DNA of 64,000 nucleotides from Ptiloglossa arizonensis (taxonomy: Eukaryota > Arthropoda > Insecta > Hymenoptera > Colletidae): NCBI RefSeq assembly GCF_051014685.1, contig NW_027478391.1, positions 1,488,001 to 1,552,000 on the forward strand, read 5' to 3'. The translations under genes were made by a program, and so were the position numbers. The notes beneath the pieces are model-generated. The model was not told the origin of the DNA and ran no database searches. It saw nothing but the letters and a program-made list of their open reading frames with translations. Below, piece by piece: positions 10,365 through 21,539 of this stretch; within the stretch, counting starts at the first letter, position 1; each line of letters opens with the position of its first letter.

Positions 10365-11652
10365 ACCATTTCTTAGCTTCAAACTCCCATATCTCTCGAA
10401 CGGATTGACGTAACCCAAAAATTCCTATTGCATCTGAAAGTAGAAACTCGCCCGATTACAACGGTATGTGTATTTTTTCCCTAGGCCATTCTGGTTAAGC
10501 GTTTGGAGCAGCAGAATTGCGAAAAATTTTTCGCCTTGTCAACCATTTCTTGTCTTGAAACTCCCATAACTCGCGAACGGATTGACCTAACCCAAAAATT
10601 CCTATTGCATCTGAAAGTAGAAACTCGCCCGACTACAACGGTATGTGTATTTTTTCCCTAGGCAATTCTGGATAAGCGTTTGGAGCAGCAGAATTGTGAA
10701 AAATTTTTTGCCTTCTCAACCATTTCTTAGTTTCAAACTCCCATATCTCTCGAACGGATTGACCTAACGCAAAAATTCCTATTGCATCTGAAAGTAGAAA
10801 CTCGCCCGATTACAACCGTAGGTGTATTTTTTCCCTAGGCCATTCTGGTTAAGCGTTTGGAGCAGCAGAATTGCGAAAAATTTTTTGCCTTCTCAACCAT
10901 TTCTTGGCTTCAAACTCCCATATCTCGCGAACGGATTGACCTAACCCAAAAATTCCTATTGCATCTGAAAGTAGAAACTCGCCGGACCACAACGGTATGT
11001 GTATTTTTTCCCTAGGCCATTCTGGTTAAGCGTTTGGAGCAGCAGAATTGTGAAAAATTTTTTGCCTTCTCAACCATTTCTTAGCTTCAAACTCCCATAT
11101 CTCTCGATCGGATTGACCTAACGCAAAAATTCCTATTGCATCTGAAAGTAGAAACTCGCCCGATTACAACGGTATGTGTATTTTTTCCCTAGGCCATTCT
11201 AGTTAAGCGTTTGGAGCAGCAGAATTGCGAAAAATTTTTCGCCTTCTCAACCATTTCTTGTCTTCAAACTCCCATATCTCGCGAACGGATTGAACTAACC
11301 CAAAAATTCCTATTGCATCTGGAAGTAGAAACTCGCACGATTACAGCGGTATGTGTATTTTTTCCCTTGGCCATTTTGGTTAAGCGTTTGGAGCAGTAGA
11401 ATTGCGAAAAATTTTTTGCCTTCTCAACCATTTCTTGGCTTCAAACTCCCATATCTCGCGAACGGATTGACCTAACCCAAAAATTCCTATTGCATCTGAA
11501 AGTAGAAACTCGCCCGATTACAGCGGTATGTGTATTTTTTCCCTTGGCCATTTTGGTTAAGCGTTTGGAGCAGCAGAATTGCGAAAAATTTTTTGCCTTC
11601 TCAACCATTTCTTGGCTTCAAACTCCCATATCTCGCGAACGGATTGACCTAA
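10365..11652 (+). repeat. Monomers between the 9-mer copy and the 10-mer pair
   Basis: About seven units carry scarce variants: GCCTTGTC with CTTGAAACTCCCATAACTCG near 10537, GGATAAGCG near 10670, ACCGTAGGTG near 10815, GCCGGACCAC near 10981 and TCTCGATCGG near 11102. Up to about 11066 this stretch reappears at 50359-51060 (offset 39994). It has no second long copy nearby, so it marks the long-distance duplication rather than a local one. Confidence 0.75.
10519..10534. repeat. Perfect 16-bp palindrome variant in monomer
   Basis: GCGAAAAATTTTTCGC is identical to its own reverse complement. In the usual monomer the right arm is TTTTTTGC, leaving the palindrome imperfect. One T-to-C change perfects it in a subset of units, for example at 11227-11242, 16355-16370 and 17416-17431, and again in the 57-64 kb region. 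It could reflect selection for a symmetric site or simply be a hitchhiking mutation. No known protein site is claimed. Confidence 0.85.
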
Positions 11653-11970
11653 CACAAACATTCCTATTGCATCTGAAAGTAGAAACTCGCCCGATTACAA
11701 CGGTATGTGTATTTTTTCCCTTGGCCATTCTGGTTAAGCGTTTGGAGCCGCAGAATTGCGAAAAATTTTTTGCCTTCTCAACCATTTCTTGGCTTCAAAG
11801 TCCCATATCTCGCGAACGGATTGACCTAACCCAAAAATTCCTATTGCATCTGAAAGTAGAAACTCGCCCGATTACAACGGTATATGTATTTTTTCCCTAG
11901 GCCATTCTGGTTAAGCGTGTGGAGCAGCAGAATTGTGAAAAATTTTTTGCCTTCTCTACCATTTCTTGAC

Positions 11971-11980
11971 TTCAACTCCC
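11971..11980 (+). other. One-base deletion marker (-A), founding context
   Basis: TTCAAACTCC is shortened to TTCAACTCC, giving a 176-bp monomer, and is always linked to CTTGAC instead of CTTGGC just upstream. I count 15 copies, starting at 11971, 13739, 15684, 16745, 17983, 19575, 20813, 53027, 55149, 56740, 57801, 58685, 59923, 62046 and 63107. None lies between 21 and 53 kb. The shared linked substitution indicates one mutation spread by duplication. Confidence 0.9.
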
Positions 11981-12213
11981 ATATCTCGCGAACGGATTGA
12001 CCTAACCCAAAAATTCCTATTGCATCTGAAAGTAGAAACTCGCCCGATTACAACGGTATGTGTATTTTTTCCCTAGGCCATTCTGGTTAAGCGTTTGGAG
12101 CAGCAGAATTGCGAAAAATTTTTTGCCTTCTCAACAATTTCTTGGCTTCAAACTCCCATATCTCGCGAACGAATTGACCTAACCCAAAAATTCCTATTGC
12201 ATCTGAAAGTAGA

Positions 12214-12390
12214 AACTCGCCCGATTACAACGGAATGTGTATTTTTTCCCTAGACCATTCTGGTTAAGCGTTTGGAGCAGCAGAACTGCGAAAAATTTGT
12301 TGTCTTCTCAACCATTTCTTAGCTTCGAACTCCCATATCTCGCGAACGGATTGACCTAAACCAAAAATTCCTGTTGCATCTGAAAGTAGA
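12214..12390 (+). repeat. Divergent monomer subtype (GGAATGTG/GAACTGCG)
   Basis: This unit represents a second distinctive subtype, recognised by CGGAATGTG instead of CGGTATGTG, GAACTGCG, AAATTTGTTGTC, CTTAGC, and GACCTAAACC followed by CCTGTTGC. It occurs only in the 12-20 kb and 53-63.5 kb parts of the window, for example near 14050, 16000, 17060, 18830, 19890, 53340, 55460, 57055, 57935, 58998, 60236, 62358 and 63419. I did not see it between about 21.5 and 53 kb. This distribution supports common origin of the left and right segments. Confidence 0.8.
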
Positions 12391-12595
12391 AACTCGCCCG
12401 ATTACAACGGAATGTGTATTTTTTCCCTAGGCCATTCTGGTTAAGCGTTTGGAGCAGCAGAACTGCGAAAAATTTGTTGTCTTCTCAACCATTTCTTGGC
12501 TTCAAACTGCCATATCTCGCGAACGGATTGACCTAACCCAAAAATTCCTATTGCATCTGAAAGTAGAAACTCGCCCGACTACAGCGGTATGTGTA

Positions 12596-12600
12596 TTTTT
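12596..12600 (+). other. One-base deletion marker (-T in T6 run)
   Basis: The run of six T in GTATTTTTTCCC is reduced to five here, with CCCGACTACAGCGG just upstream. The same combination occurs at 14364-14368, 53652-53656 and 55774-55778. All four are in the 10-mer context or its right-hand relative. The deletion shifts phase by one base and splits the open frame. Confidence 0.9.
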
Positions 12601-15188
12601 CCCTAGGCCATTCTGGTTAAGCGTTTGGATCAGCAGAATTGCGAAAAATTGTATGCCTTCTCAACCATTTCTTGGCTTCAAACTCCCATATCTCGCGAAC
12701 GGATTGACCTAACCCAAAAATTCCTATTGCATCTGAAAGTAGAAACTCGCCCGATTACAACGGTATGCGTATTTTTTCCCGAGGCCATTCTGGTTAAGCG
12801 TTTGGAGCAGCAGAATTGCGAAAAATTTTTTGCATTCTCAACCATTTCTTGTCTTCAAACTCCCATATCTCGCGAACGGATTGAACTAACCCAAAAATTC
12901 CTATTGCATCTGGAAGTAGAAACTCGCACGATTACAGCGGTATGTGTATTTTTTCCCTTGGCCATTTTGGTTAAGCGTTTGGAGCAGTAGAATTGCGAAA
13001 AATTTTTTGCCTTCTCAACCATTTCTTGGCTTCAAACTCCCATATCTCGCGAACGGATTGACCTAACCCAAAAATTCCTATTGCATCTGAAAGTAGAAAC
13101 TCGCCCGATTACAACGGTATGTGTATTTTTTCCCTTGGCCATTCTGGTTAAGCGTTTGGAGCAGCAGAATTGTGAAAAATTTTTTGCCTTCTCTAGCATT
13201 TCTTGGCTTCAAACTCCCATATCTCGCGAACGGATTGACCTAACGCAAAAATTCCTATTGCATCTGAAAGTAGAAACTCGCCCGATTACAACGGTATGTG
13301 TATTTTTTCCCTAGGCCATTCTGGTTAAGCTTTTGGAGCAGCAGAATTGTGAAAAATTTTTTGCTTTCTCTACCATTTCTTGGCTTCAAACTCCCATATC
13401 TCGCGAACGGATTGACCTAACACAAACATTCCTATTGCATCTGAAAGTAGAAACTCGCCCGATTACAACGGTATGTGTATTTTTTCCCTTGGCCATTCTG
13501 GTTAAGCGTTTGGAGCCGCAGAATTGCGAAAAATTTTTTGCCTTCTCAACCATTTCTTGGCTTCAAAGTCCCATATCTCGCGAACGGATTGACCTAACCC
13601 AAAAATTCCTATTGCATCTGAAAGTAGAAACTCGCCCGATTACAACGGTATATGTATTTTTTCCCTAGGCCATTCTGGTTAAGCGTGTGGAGCAGCAGAA
13701 TTGTGAAAAATTTTTTGCCTTCTCTACCATTTCTTGACTTCAACTCCCATATCTCGCGAACGGATTGACCTAACCCAAAAATTCCTATTGCATCTGAAAG
13801 TAGAAACTCGCCCGATTACAACGGTATGTGTATTTTTTCCCTAGGCCATTCTGGTTAAGCGTTTGGAGCAGCAGAATTGCGAAAAATTTTTTGCCTTCTC
13901 AACAATTTCTTGGCTTCAAACTCCCATATCTCGCGAACGAATTGACCTAACCCAAAAATTCCTATTGCATCTGAAAGTAGAAACTCGCCCGATTACAACG
14001 GAATGTGTATTTTTTCCCTAGACCATTCTGGTTAAGCGTTTGGAGCAGCAGAACTGCGAAAAATTTGTTGTCTTCTCAACCATTTCTTAGCTTCGAACTC
14101 CCATATCTCGCGAACGGATTGACCTAAACCAAAAATTCCTGTTGCATCTGAAAGTAGAAACTCGCCCGATTACAACGGAATGTGTATTTTTTCCCTAGGC
14201 CATTCTGGTTAAGCGTTTGGAGCAGCAGAACTGCGAAAAATTTGTTGTCTTCTCAACCATTTCTTGGCTTCAAACTGCCATATCTCGCGAACGGATTGAC
14301 CTAACCCAAAAATTCCTATTGCATCTGAAAGTAGAAACTCGCCCGACTACAGCGGTATGTGTATTTTTCCCTAGGCCATTCTGGTTAAGCGTTTGGATCA
14401 GCAGAATTGCGAAAAATTGTATGCCTTCTCAACCATTTCTTGGCTTCAAACTCCCATATCTCGCGAACGGATTGACCTAACCCAAAAATTCCTATTGCAT
14501 CTGAAAGTAGAAACTCGCCCGATTACAACGGTATGCGTATTTTTTCCCGAGGCCATTCTGGTTAAGCGTTTGGAGCAGCAGAATTGCGAAAAATTTTTTG
14601 CATTCTCAACCATTTCTTGTCTTCAAACTCCCATATCTCGCGAACGGATTGAACTAACCCAAAAATTCCTATTGCATCTGGAAGTAGAAACTCGCACGAT
14701 TACAGCGGTATGTGTATTTTTTCCCTTGGCCATTTTGGTTAAGCGTTTGGAGCAGTAGAATTGCGAAAAATTTTTTGCCTTCTCAACCATTTCTTGGCTT
14801 CAAACTCCCATATCTCGCGAACGGATTGACCTAACCCAAAAATTCCTATTGCATCTGAAAGTAGAAACTCGCCCGATTACAACGGTATGTGTATTTTTTC
14901 CCTTGGCCATTCTGGTTAAGCGTTTGGAGCAGCAGAATTGTGAAAAATTTTTTGCCTTCTCTAGCATTTCTTGGCTTCAAACTCCCATATCTCGCGAACG
15001 GATTGACCTAACGCAAAAATTCCTATTGCATCTGAAAGTAGAAACTCGCCCGATTACAACGGTATGTGTATTTTTTCCCTAGGCCATTCTGGTTAAGCTT
15101 TTGGAGCAGCAGAATTGTGAAAAATTTTTTGCTTTCTCTACCATTTCTTGGCTTCAAACTCCCATATCTCGCGAACGGATTGACCTAA

Positions 15189-15879
15189 CCCAAAAATTCC
15201 TATTGCATCTGAAAATAGAAACTCGCCCGATTACAGCGGTATGTGTATTTTTTCCCTTGGCCATTTTGGTTAAGCGTTTGGAGCAGCAGAATTGCGAAAA
15301 ATTTTTTGCCTTCTCAACCATTTCTTGGCTTCAAACTCCCATATCTCGCGAACGGATTGACCTAACACAAACATTCCTATTGCATCTGAAAGTAGAAACT
15401 CGCCCGATTACAACGGTATGTGTATTTTTTCCCTTGGCCATTCTGGTTAAGCGTTTGGAGCCGCAGAATTGCGAAAAATTTTTTGCCTTCTCAACCATTT
15501 CTTGGCTTCAAAGTCCCATATCTCGCGAACGGATTGACCTAACCCAAAAATTCCTATTGCATCTGAAAGTAGAAACTCGCCCGATTACAACGGTATATGT
15601 ATTTTTTCCCTAGGCCATTCTGGTTAAGCGTGTGGAGCAGCAGAATTGTGAAAAATTTTTTGCCTTCTCTACCATTTCTTGACTTCAACTCCCATATCTC
15701 GCGAACGGATTGACCTAACCCAAAAATTCCTATTGCATCTGAAAGTAGAAACTCGCCCGATTACAACGGTATGTGTATTTTTTCCCTAGGCCATTCTGGT
15801 TAAGCGTTTGGAGCAGCAGAATTGCGAAAAATTTTTTGCCTTCTCAACAATTTCTTGGCTTCAAACTCCCATATCTCGC
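15189..15879 (+). repeat. Partial third copy of the 10-mer start
   Basis: After the 10-mer pair the array continues with a unit carrying GAAAATAGAAAC, then CACAAACATTCC at 15366, GAGCCGCAG, CGTGTGGAGC and CTTGACTTCAACTCC at 15684. This is the opening order of the 10-mer begun a third time. It is displaced by 11 monomers minus 2 bp from the second copy, and it diverges once the 16-mer begins. Confidence 0.7.
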
Positions 15880-18800
15880 GAACGAATTGACCTAACCCAA
15901 AAATTCCTATTGCATCTGAAAGTAGAAACTCGCCCGATTACAACGGAATGTGTATTTTTTCCCTAGGCCATTCTGGTTAAGCGTTTGGAGCAGCAGAACT
16001 GCGAAAAATTTGTTGTCTTCTCAACCATTTCTTAGCTTCAAACTCCCATATCTCGCGAACGGATTGACCTAAACCAAAAATTCCTGTTGCATCTGAAAGT
16101 AGAAACTCGCCCGATAACAACAGTATGTGTATTTTTCCCCTAGGCCATTCTGGTTAAGCGTTCGGAGCAGCAGAATTGCGAAAAATTTTTTGCCTTCTCA
16201 ACCATTTCTTGTCTTCAAAGTCCCATATCTCGCAAACGGATTGACCTAACGCAAAAATTCCTATTGCATCTGAAAGTAGAAACTCGCCCGATTACAACGG
16301 TATGTGTATTTTTTCCCTAGGCCATTCTAGTTAAGCGTTTGCAGCAGCAGAATTGCGAAAAATTTTTCGCCTTCTAAACCATTTCTTAGTTTCAAACTCC
16401 CATATCTCTCGAACGGATTGACCTAACGCAAACATTCCTATTGCATCTGAAAGTAGAAACTCGCCCGATTACAACGGTATGTGTATTTTTTCCCTTGGCC
16501 ATTCTGGTTAAGCGTTTGGAGCCGCAGAATTGCGAAAAATTTTTTGCCTTCTCAACCATTTCTTGGCTTCAAAGTCCCATATTTCGCGAACGGATTGACC
16601 TAACCCAAAAATTCCTATTGCATCTGAAAGTAGAAACTCGCCCGATTACAACGGTATATGTATTTTTTCCCTAGGCCATTCTGGTTAAGCGTGTGGAGCA
16701 GCAGAATTGTGAAAAATTTTTTGCCTTCTCTACCATTTCTTGACTTCAACTCCCATATCTCGCGAACGGATTGACCTAACCCAAAAATTCCTATTGCATC
16801 TGAAAGTAGAAACTCGCCCGATTACAACGGTATGTGTATTTTTTCCCTAGGCCATTCTGGTTAAGCGTTTGGAGCAGCAGAATTGCGAAAAATTTTTTGC
16901 CTTCTCAACAATTTCTTGGCTTCAAACTCCCATATCTCGCGAACGAATTGACCTAACCCAAAAATTCCTATTGCATCTGAAAGTAGAAACTCGCCCGATT
17001 ACAACGGAATGTGTATTTTTTCCCTAGGCCATTCTGGTTAAGCGTTTGGAGCAGCAGAACTGCGAAAAATTTGTTGTCTTCTCAACCATTTCTTAGCTTC
17101 AAACTCCCATATCTCGCGAACGGATTGACCTAAACCAAAAATTCCTGTTGCATCTGAAAGTAGAAACTCGCCCGATAACAACAGTATGTGAATTTTTCCC
17201 CTAGGCCATTCTGGTTAAGCGTTCGGAGCAGCAGAATTGCGAAAAATTTTTTGCCTTCTCAACCATTTCTTGTCTTCAAAGTCCCATATCTCGCAAACGG
17301 ATTGACCTAACGCAAAAATTCCTATTGCATCTGAAAGTAGAAACTCGCCCGATTACAACGGTATGTGTATTTTTTCCCTAGGCCATTCTAGTTAAGCGTT
17401 TGCAGCAGCAGAATTGCGAAAAATTTTTCGCCTTCTCAACCATTTCTTAGATTCAAACTCCCATATCTCTCGAACGGATTGACCTAACGCAAAAATTCCT
17501 ATTGCATCTGAAAGTAGAAACTCGCCCGATTACAACCGTATGTGTATTTTTTCCCTAGGCCATTCTGGTTAAGCGTTTGGAGCAGCAGAATTGCGAAAAA
17601 TTTTTTGCCTTCTCAACCATTTCTTGGCTTCAAACTCCCATATCTCGCGAACGGATTGACCTAACCCAAAAATTCCTATTGCATCTGAAAGTAGAAACTC
17701 GCCCGACCACAACGGTATGTGTATTTTTTCCCTAGGCCATTCTGGTTAAGCGTTTGGAACAGCAGAATTGCGAAAAATTTTTTGCCTTCTCAACCATTTC
17801 TTGGCTTCAAAGTCCCATATCTCGCGAACGGATTGACCTAACCCAAAAATTCCTACTGCATCTGAAAGTAGAAACTCGCCCGATTAGAACGGTATATGTA
17901 TTTTTTCCCTAGGCCATTCTGGTTAAGCGTTTGGAGCAGCAGAATTGTGAAAAATTTTTTGCCTTCTCTACCATTTCTTGACTTCAACTCGCATATCTCG
18001 CGAACGGATTCACCTAACCCAAAAATTCCTATTGCATCTGAAAGTAGAAACTCGCCCGATTACAACGGTATGTGTATTTTTTCCCTAGCCCATTCTGGTT
18101 AAGCGTTTGGAGCAGCAGAATTGTGAAAAATTTTTTGCCTTCTCTACCATGTCTTGGCTTCAAACTCCCATATCTCGCGAACGGATTGACCTGACCCAAA
18201 AATTCCTATTGCATCTGAAAGTAAAAACTCGCCCGATTACAACGGTATGTGTATTTTTCCCCTAGGCCATTCTGGTTAAGCGTTTGGAGCAGCAGAATTG
18301 TGAAAAATTTTTTGCCTTCTCTACCATTTCTTGGCTTCAAACTCCCATATCTCGCGAACGGTTTGACCTAACCCAAAAATTCTTATTGCATCTGAAATTA
18401 GAAACTCGCCCGATTACAACGGTATGTTTATTTTTTCCCTAGGTCATTCTAGTTAAGCGTTTGGAGCAGCAGAATTGCGAAAAATTTTTTGGCTTCTCAA
18501 CCATTTCTTGGCTTCAAACTCCCATATCTCGCGAACGGATAGACCTAACCCAAAAATTCCTATTGCATCTGAAAGTAGAAACTCACCCGATTACAACAGT
18601 ATGTGTATTTTTTCCCTATGCCATTCTGGTTAAGCGTTTGGAGCAGCAGAAGTGCGAAAAATTTGTTGTCTTCTCAACCATTTCTTAGCTTCAAACTCCC
18701 ATATCTCGCGAACGAATTGACCTAACCCAAAAATTCCTATTGCATCTGAAAGTAGAAACTCGCCCGATTACAACGGAATGTGTATTTTTTCCCTAGGCCA

Positions 18801-21539
18801 TTCTGGTTAAGCGTTTGGAGCAGCAGAACTGCGAAAAATTTGTTGTCTTCTCAACCATTTCTTAGCTTCAAACTCCCATATCTCGCGAACGGATTGACCT
18901 AAACCAAAAATTCCTGTTGCATCTGAAAGTAGAAACTCGCCCGATAACAACAGTATGTGTATTTTTCCCCTAGGCCATTCTGGTTAAGCGTTCGGAGCAG
19001 CAGAATTGCGAAAAATTTTTTGCCTTCTCAACCATTTCTTGTCTTCATAGTCCCATATCTCGCAAACGGATTGACCTAACGCAAAAATTCCTATTGCATC
19101 TGAAAGTAGAAACTCGCCCGATTACAACGGTATGTGTATTTTTTCCCTAGGCCATTCTAGTTAAGCGTTTGCAGCAGCAGAATTGCGAAAAATTTTTCGC
19201 CTTCTAAACCATTTCTTAGTTTCAAACTCCCATATCTCTCGAACGGATTGACCTAACGCAAACATTCCTATTGCATCTGAAAGTAGAAACTCGCCCGATT
19301 ACAACGGTATGTGTATTTTTTCCCTTGGCCATTCTGGTTAAGCGTTTGGAGCCGCAGAATTGCGAAAAATTTTTTGCCTTCTCAACCATTTCTTGGCTTC
19401 AAAGTCCCATATTTCGCGAACGGATTGACCTAACCCAAAAATTCCTATTGCATCTGAAAGTAGAAACTCGCCCGATTACAACGGTATATGTATTTTTTCC
19501 CTAGGCCATTCTGGTTAAGCGTGTGGAGCAGCAGAATTGTGAAAAATTTTTTGCCTTCTCTACCATTTCTTGACTTCAACTCCCATATCTCGCGAACGGA
19601 TTGACCTAACCCAAAAATTCCTATTGCATCTGAAAGTAGAAACTCGCCCGATTACAACGGTATGTGTATTTTTTCCCTAGGCCATTCTGGTTAAGCGTTT
19701 GGAGCAGCAGAATTGCGAAAAATTTTTTGCCTTCTCAACAATTTCTTGGCTTCAAACTCCCATATCTCGCGAACGAATTGACCTAACCCAAAAATTCCTA
19801 TTGCATCTGAAAGTAGAAACTCGCCCGATTACAACGGAATGTGTATTTTTTCCCTAGGCCATTCTGGTTAAGCGTTTGGAGCAGCAGAACTGCGAAAAAT
19901 TTGTTGTCTTCTCAACCATTTCTTAGCTTCAAACTCCCATATCTCGCGAACGGATTGACCTAAACCAAAAATTCCTGTTGCATCTGAAAGTAGAAACTCG
20001 CCCGATAACAACAGTATGTGAATTTTTCCCCTAGGCCATTCTGGTTAAGCGTTCGGAGCAGCAGAATTGCGAAAAATTTTTTGCCTTCTCAACCATTTCT
20101 TGTCTTCAAAGTCCCATATCTCGCAAACGGATTGACCTAACGCAAAAATTCCTATTGCATCTGAAAGTAGAAACTCGCCCGATTACAACGGTATGTGTAT
20201 TTTTTCCCTAGGCCATTCTAGTTAAGCGTTTGCAGCAGCAGAATTGCGAAAAATTTTTCGCCTTCTCAACCATTTCTTAGATTCAAACTCCCATATCTCT
20301 CGAACGGATTGACCTAACGCAAAAATTCCTATTGCATCTGAAAGTAGAAACTCGCCCGATTACAACCGTATGTGTATTTTTTCCCTAGGCCATTCTGGTT
20401 AAGCGTTTGGAGCAGCAGAATTGCGAAAAATTTTTTGCCTTCTCAACCATTTCTTGGCTTCAAACTCCCATATCTCGCGAACGGATTGACCTAACCCAAA
20501 AATTCCTATTGCATCTGAAAGTAGAAACTCGCCCGACCACAACGGTATGTGTATTTTTTCCCTAGGCCATTCTGGTTAAGCGTTTGGAACAGCAGAATTG
20601 CGAAAAATTTTTTGCCTTCTCAACCATTTCTTGGCTTCAAAGTCCCATATCTCGCGAACGGATTGACCTAACCCAAAAATTCCTACTGCATCTGAAAGTA
20701 GAAACTCGCCCGATTAGAACGGTATATGTATTTTTTCCCTAGGCCATTCTGGTTAAGCGTTTGGAGCAGCAGAATTGTGAAAAATTTTTTGCCTTCTCTA
20801 CCATTTCTTGACTTCAACTCGCATATCTCGCGAACGGATTCACCTAACCCAAAAATTCCTATTGCATCTGAAAGTAGAAACTCGCCCGATTACAACGGTA
20901 TGTGTATTTTTTCCCTAGCCCATTCTGGTTAAGCGTTTGGAGCAGCAGAATTGTGAAAAATTTTTTGCCTTCTCTACCATGTCTTGGCTTCAAACTCCCA
21001 TATCTCGCGAACGGATTGACCTGACCCAAAAATTCCTATTGCATCTGAAAGTAAAAACTCGCCCGATTACAACGGTATGTGTATTTTTCCCCTAGGCCAT
21101 TCTGGTTAAGCGTTTGGAGCAGCAGAATTGTGAAAAATTTTTTGCCTTCTCTACCATTTCTTGGCTTCAAACTCCCATATCTCGCGAACGGTTTGACCTA
21201 ACCCAAAAATTCTTATTGCATCTGAAATTAGAAACTCGCCCGATTACAACGGTATGTTTATTTTTTCCCTAGGTCATTCTAGTTAAGCGTTTGGAGCAGC
21301 AGAATTGCGAAAAATTTTTTGGCTTCTCAACCATTTCTTGGCTTCAAACTCCCATATCTCGCGAACGGATAGACCTAACCCAAAAATTCCTATTGCATCT
21401 GAAAGTAGAAACTCACCCGATTACAACAGTATGTGTATTTTTTCCCTATGCCATTCTGGTTAAGCGTTTGGAGCAGCAGAAGTGCGAAAAATTTGTTGTC
21501 TTCTCAACCATTTCTTAGCTTCAAACTCCCATATCTCTC
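15880..21539 (+). repeat. 16-mer higher-order tandem pair (offset 2830 bp)
   Basis: About 15880-18709 is followed by a second copy at 18710-21539. The unit is 16 x 177 minus 2, with two -A monomers per copy. Shared private markers include GATAACAACAGTATGTG, TATTTTTCCCCTAGG, TCGCAAACGG, GTTTGCAGCAGC, CTTCTAAACC, CATATTTCGCG, CCCGACCACAACG, GGAACAGCAG, ATTAGAACGG and ACCATGTCTTGG. The one difference I noticed is CTTCATAGTCCC near 19046 against CTTCAAAGTCCC near 16216. Inside each copy lies an older 6-mer-scale duplication, with GGAATGTG units near 15947 and 17008 about 1061 bp apart. Confidence 0.86.

Larger units (their letters stand above)
11653..15188 (+). repeat. 10-mer higher-order tandem pair (offset 1768 bp)
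   Basis: Bases 11653-13420 are followed directly by a second copy at 13421-15188. The unit is 10 x 177 minus 2, because each copy carries one -A and one -T deletion. Shared private markers include CACAAACATTCC at the start, GTTTGGAGCCGCAG, CGTGTGGAGC, CTTGACTTCAACTCCC, CCCTAGACC, CTTCGAACTCC, AAACTGCCATATC, GGATCAGCAG, TTGTATGCC and CCCGAGGCC. I noticed no substitution between the copies. The junction is well defined because CACAAACATTCC starts each copy. Confidence 0.88.

Noticed and set aside
16131..16140. TATTTTTCCCC variants as additional -T deletions
   Set aside because: The T-run loss is matched by an added C, so the unit length is unchanged; this is a substitution, not an indel.
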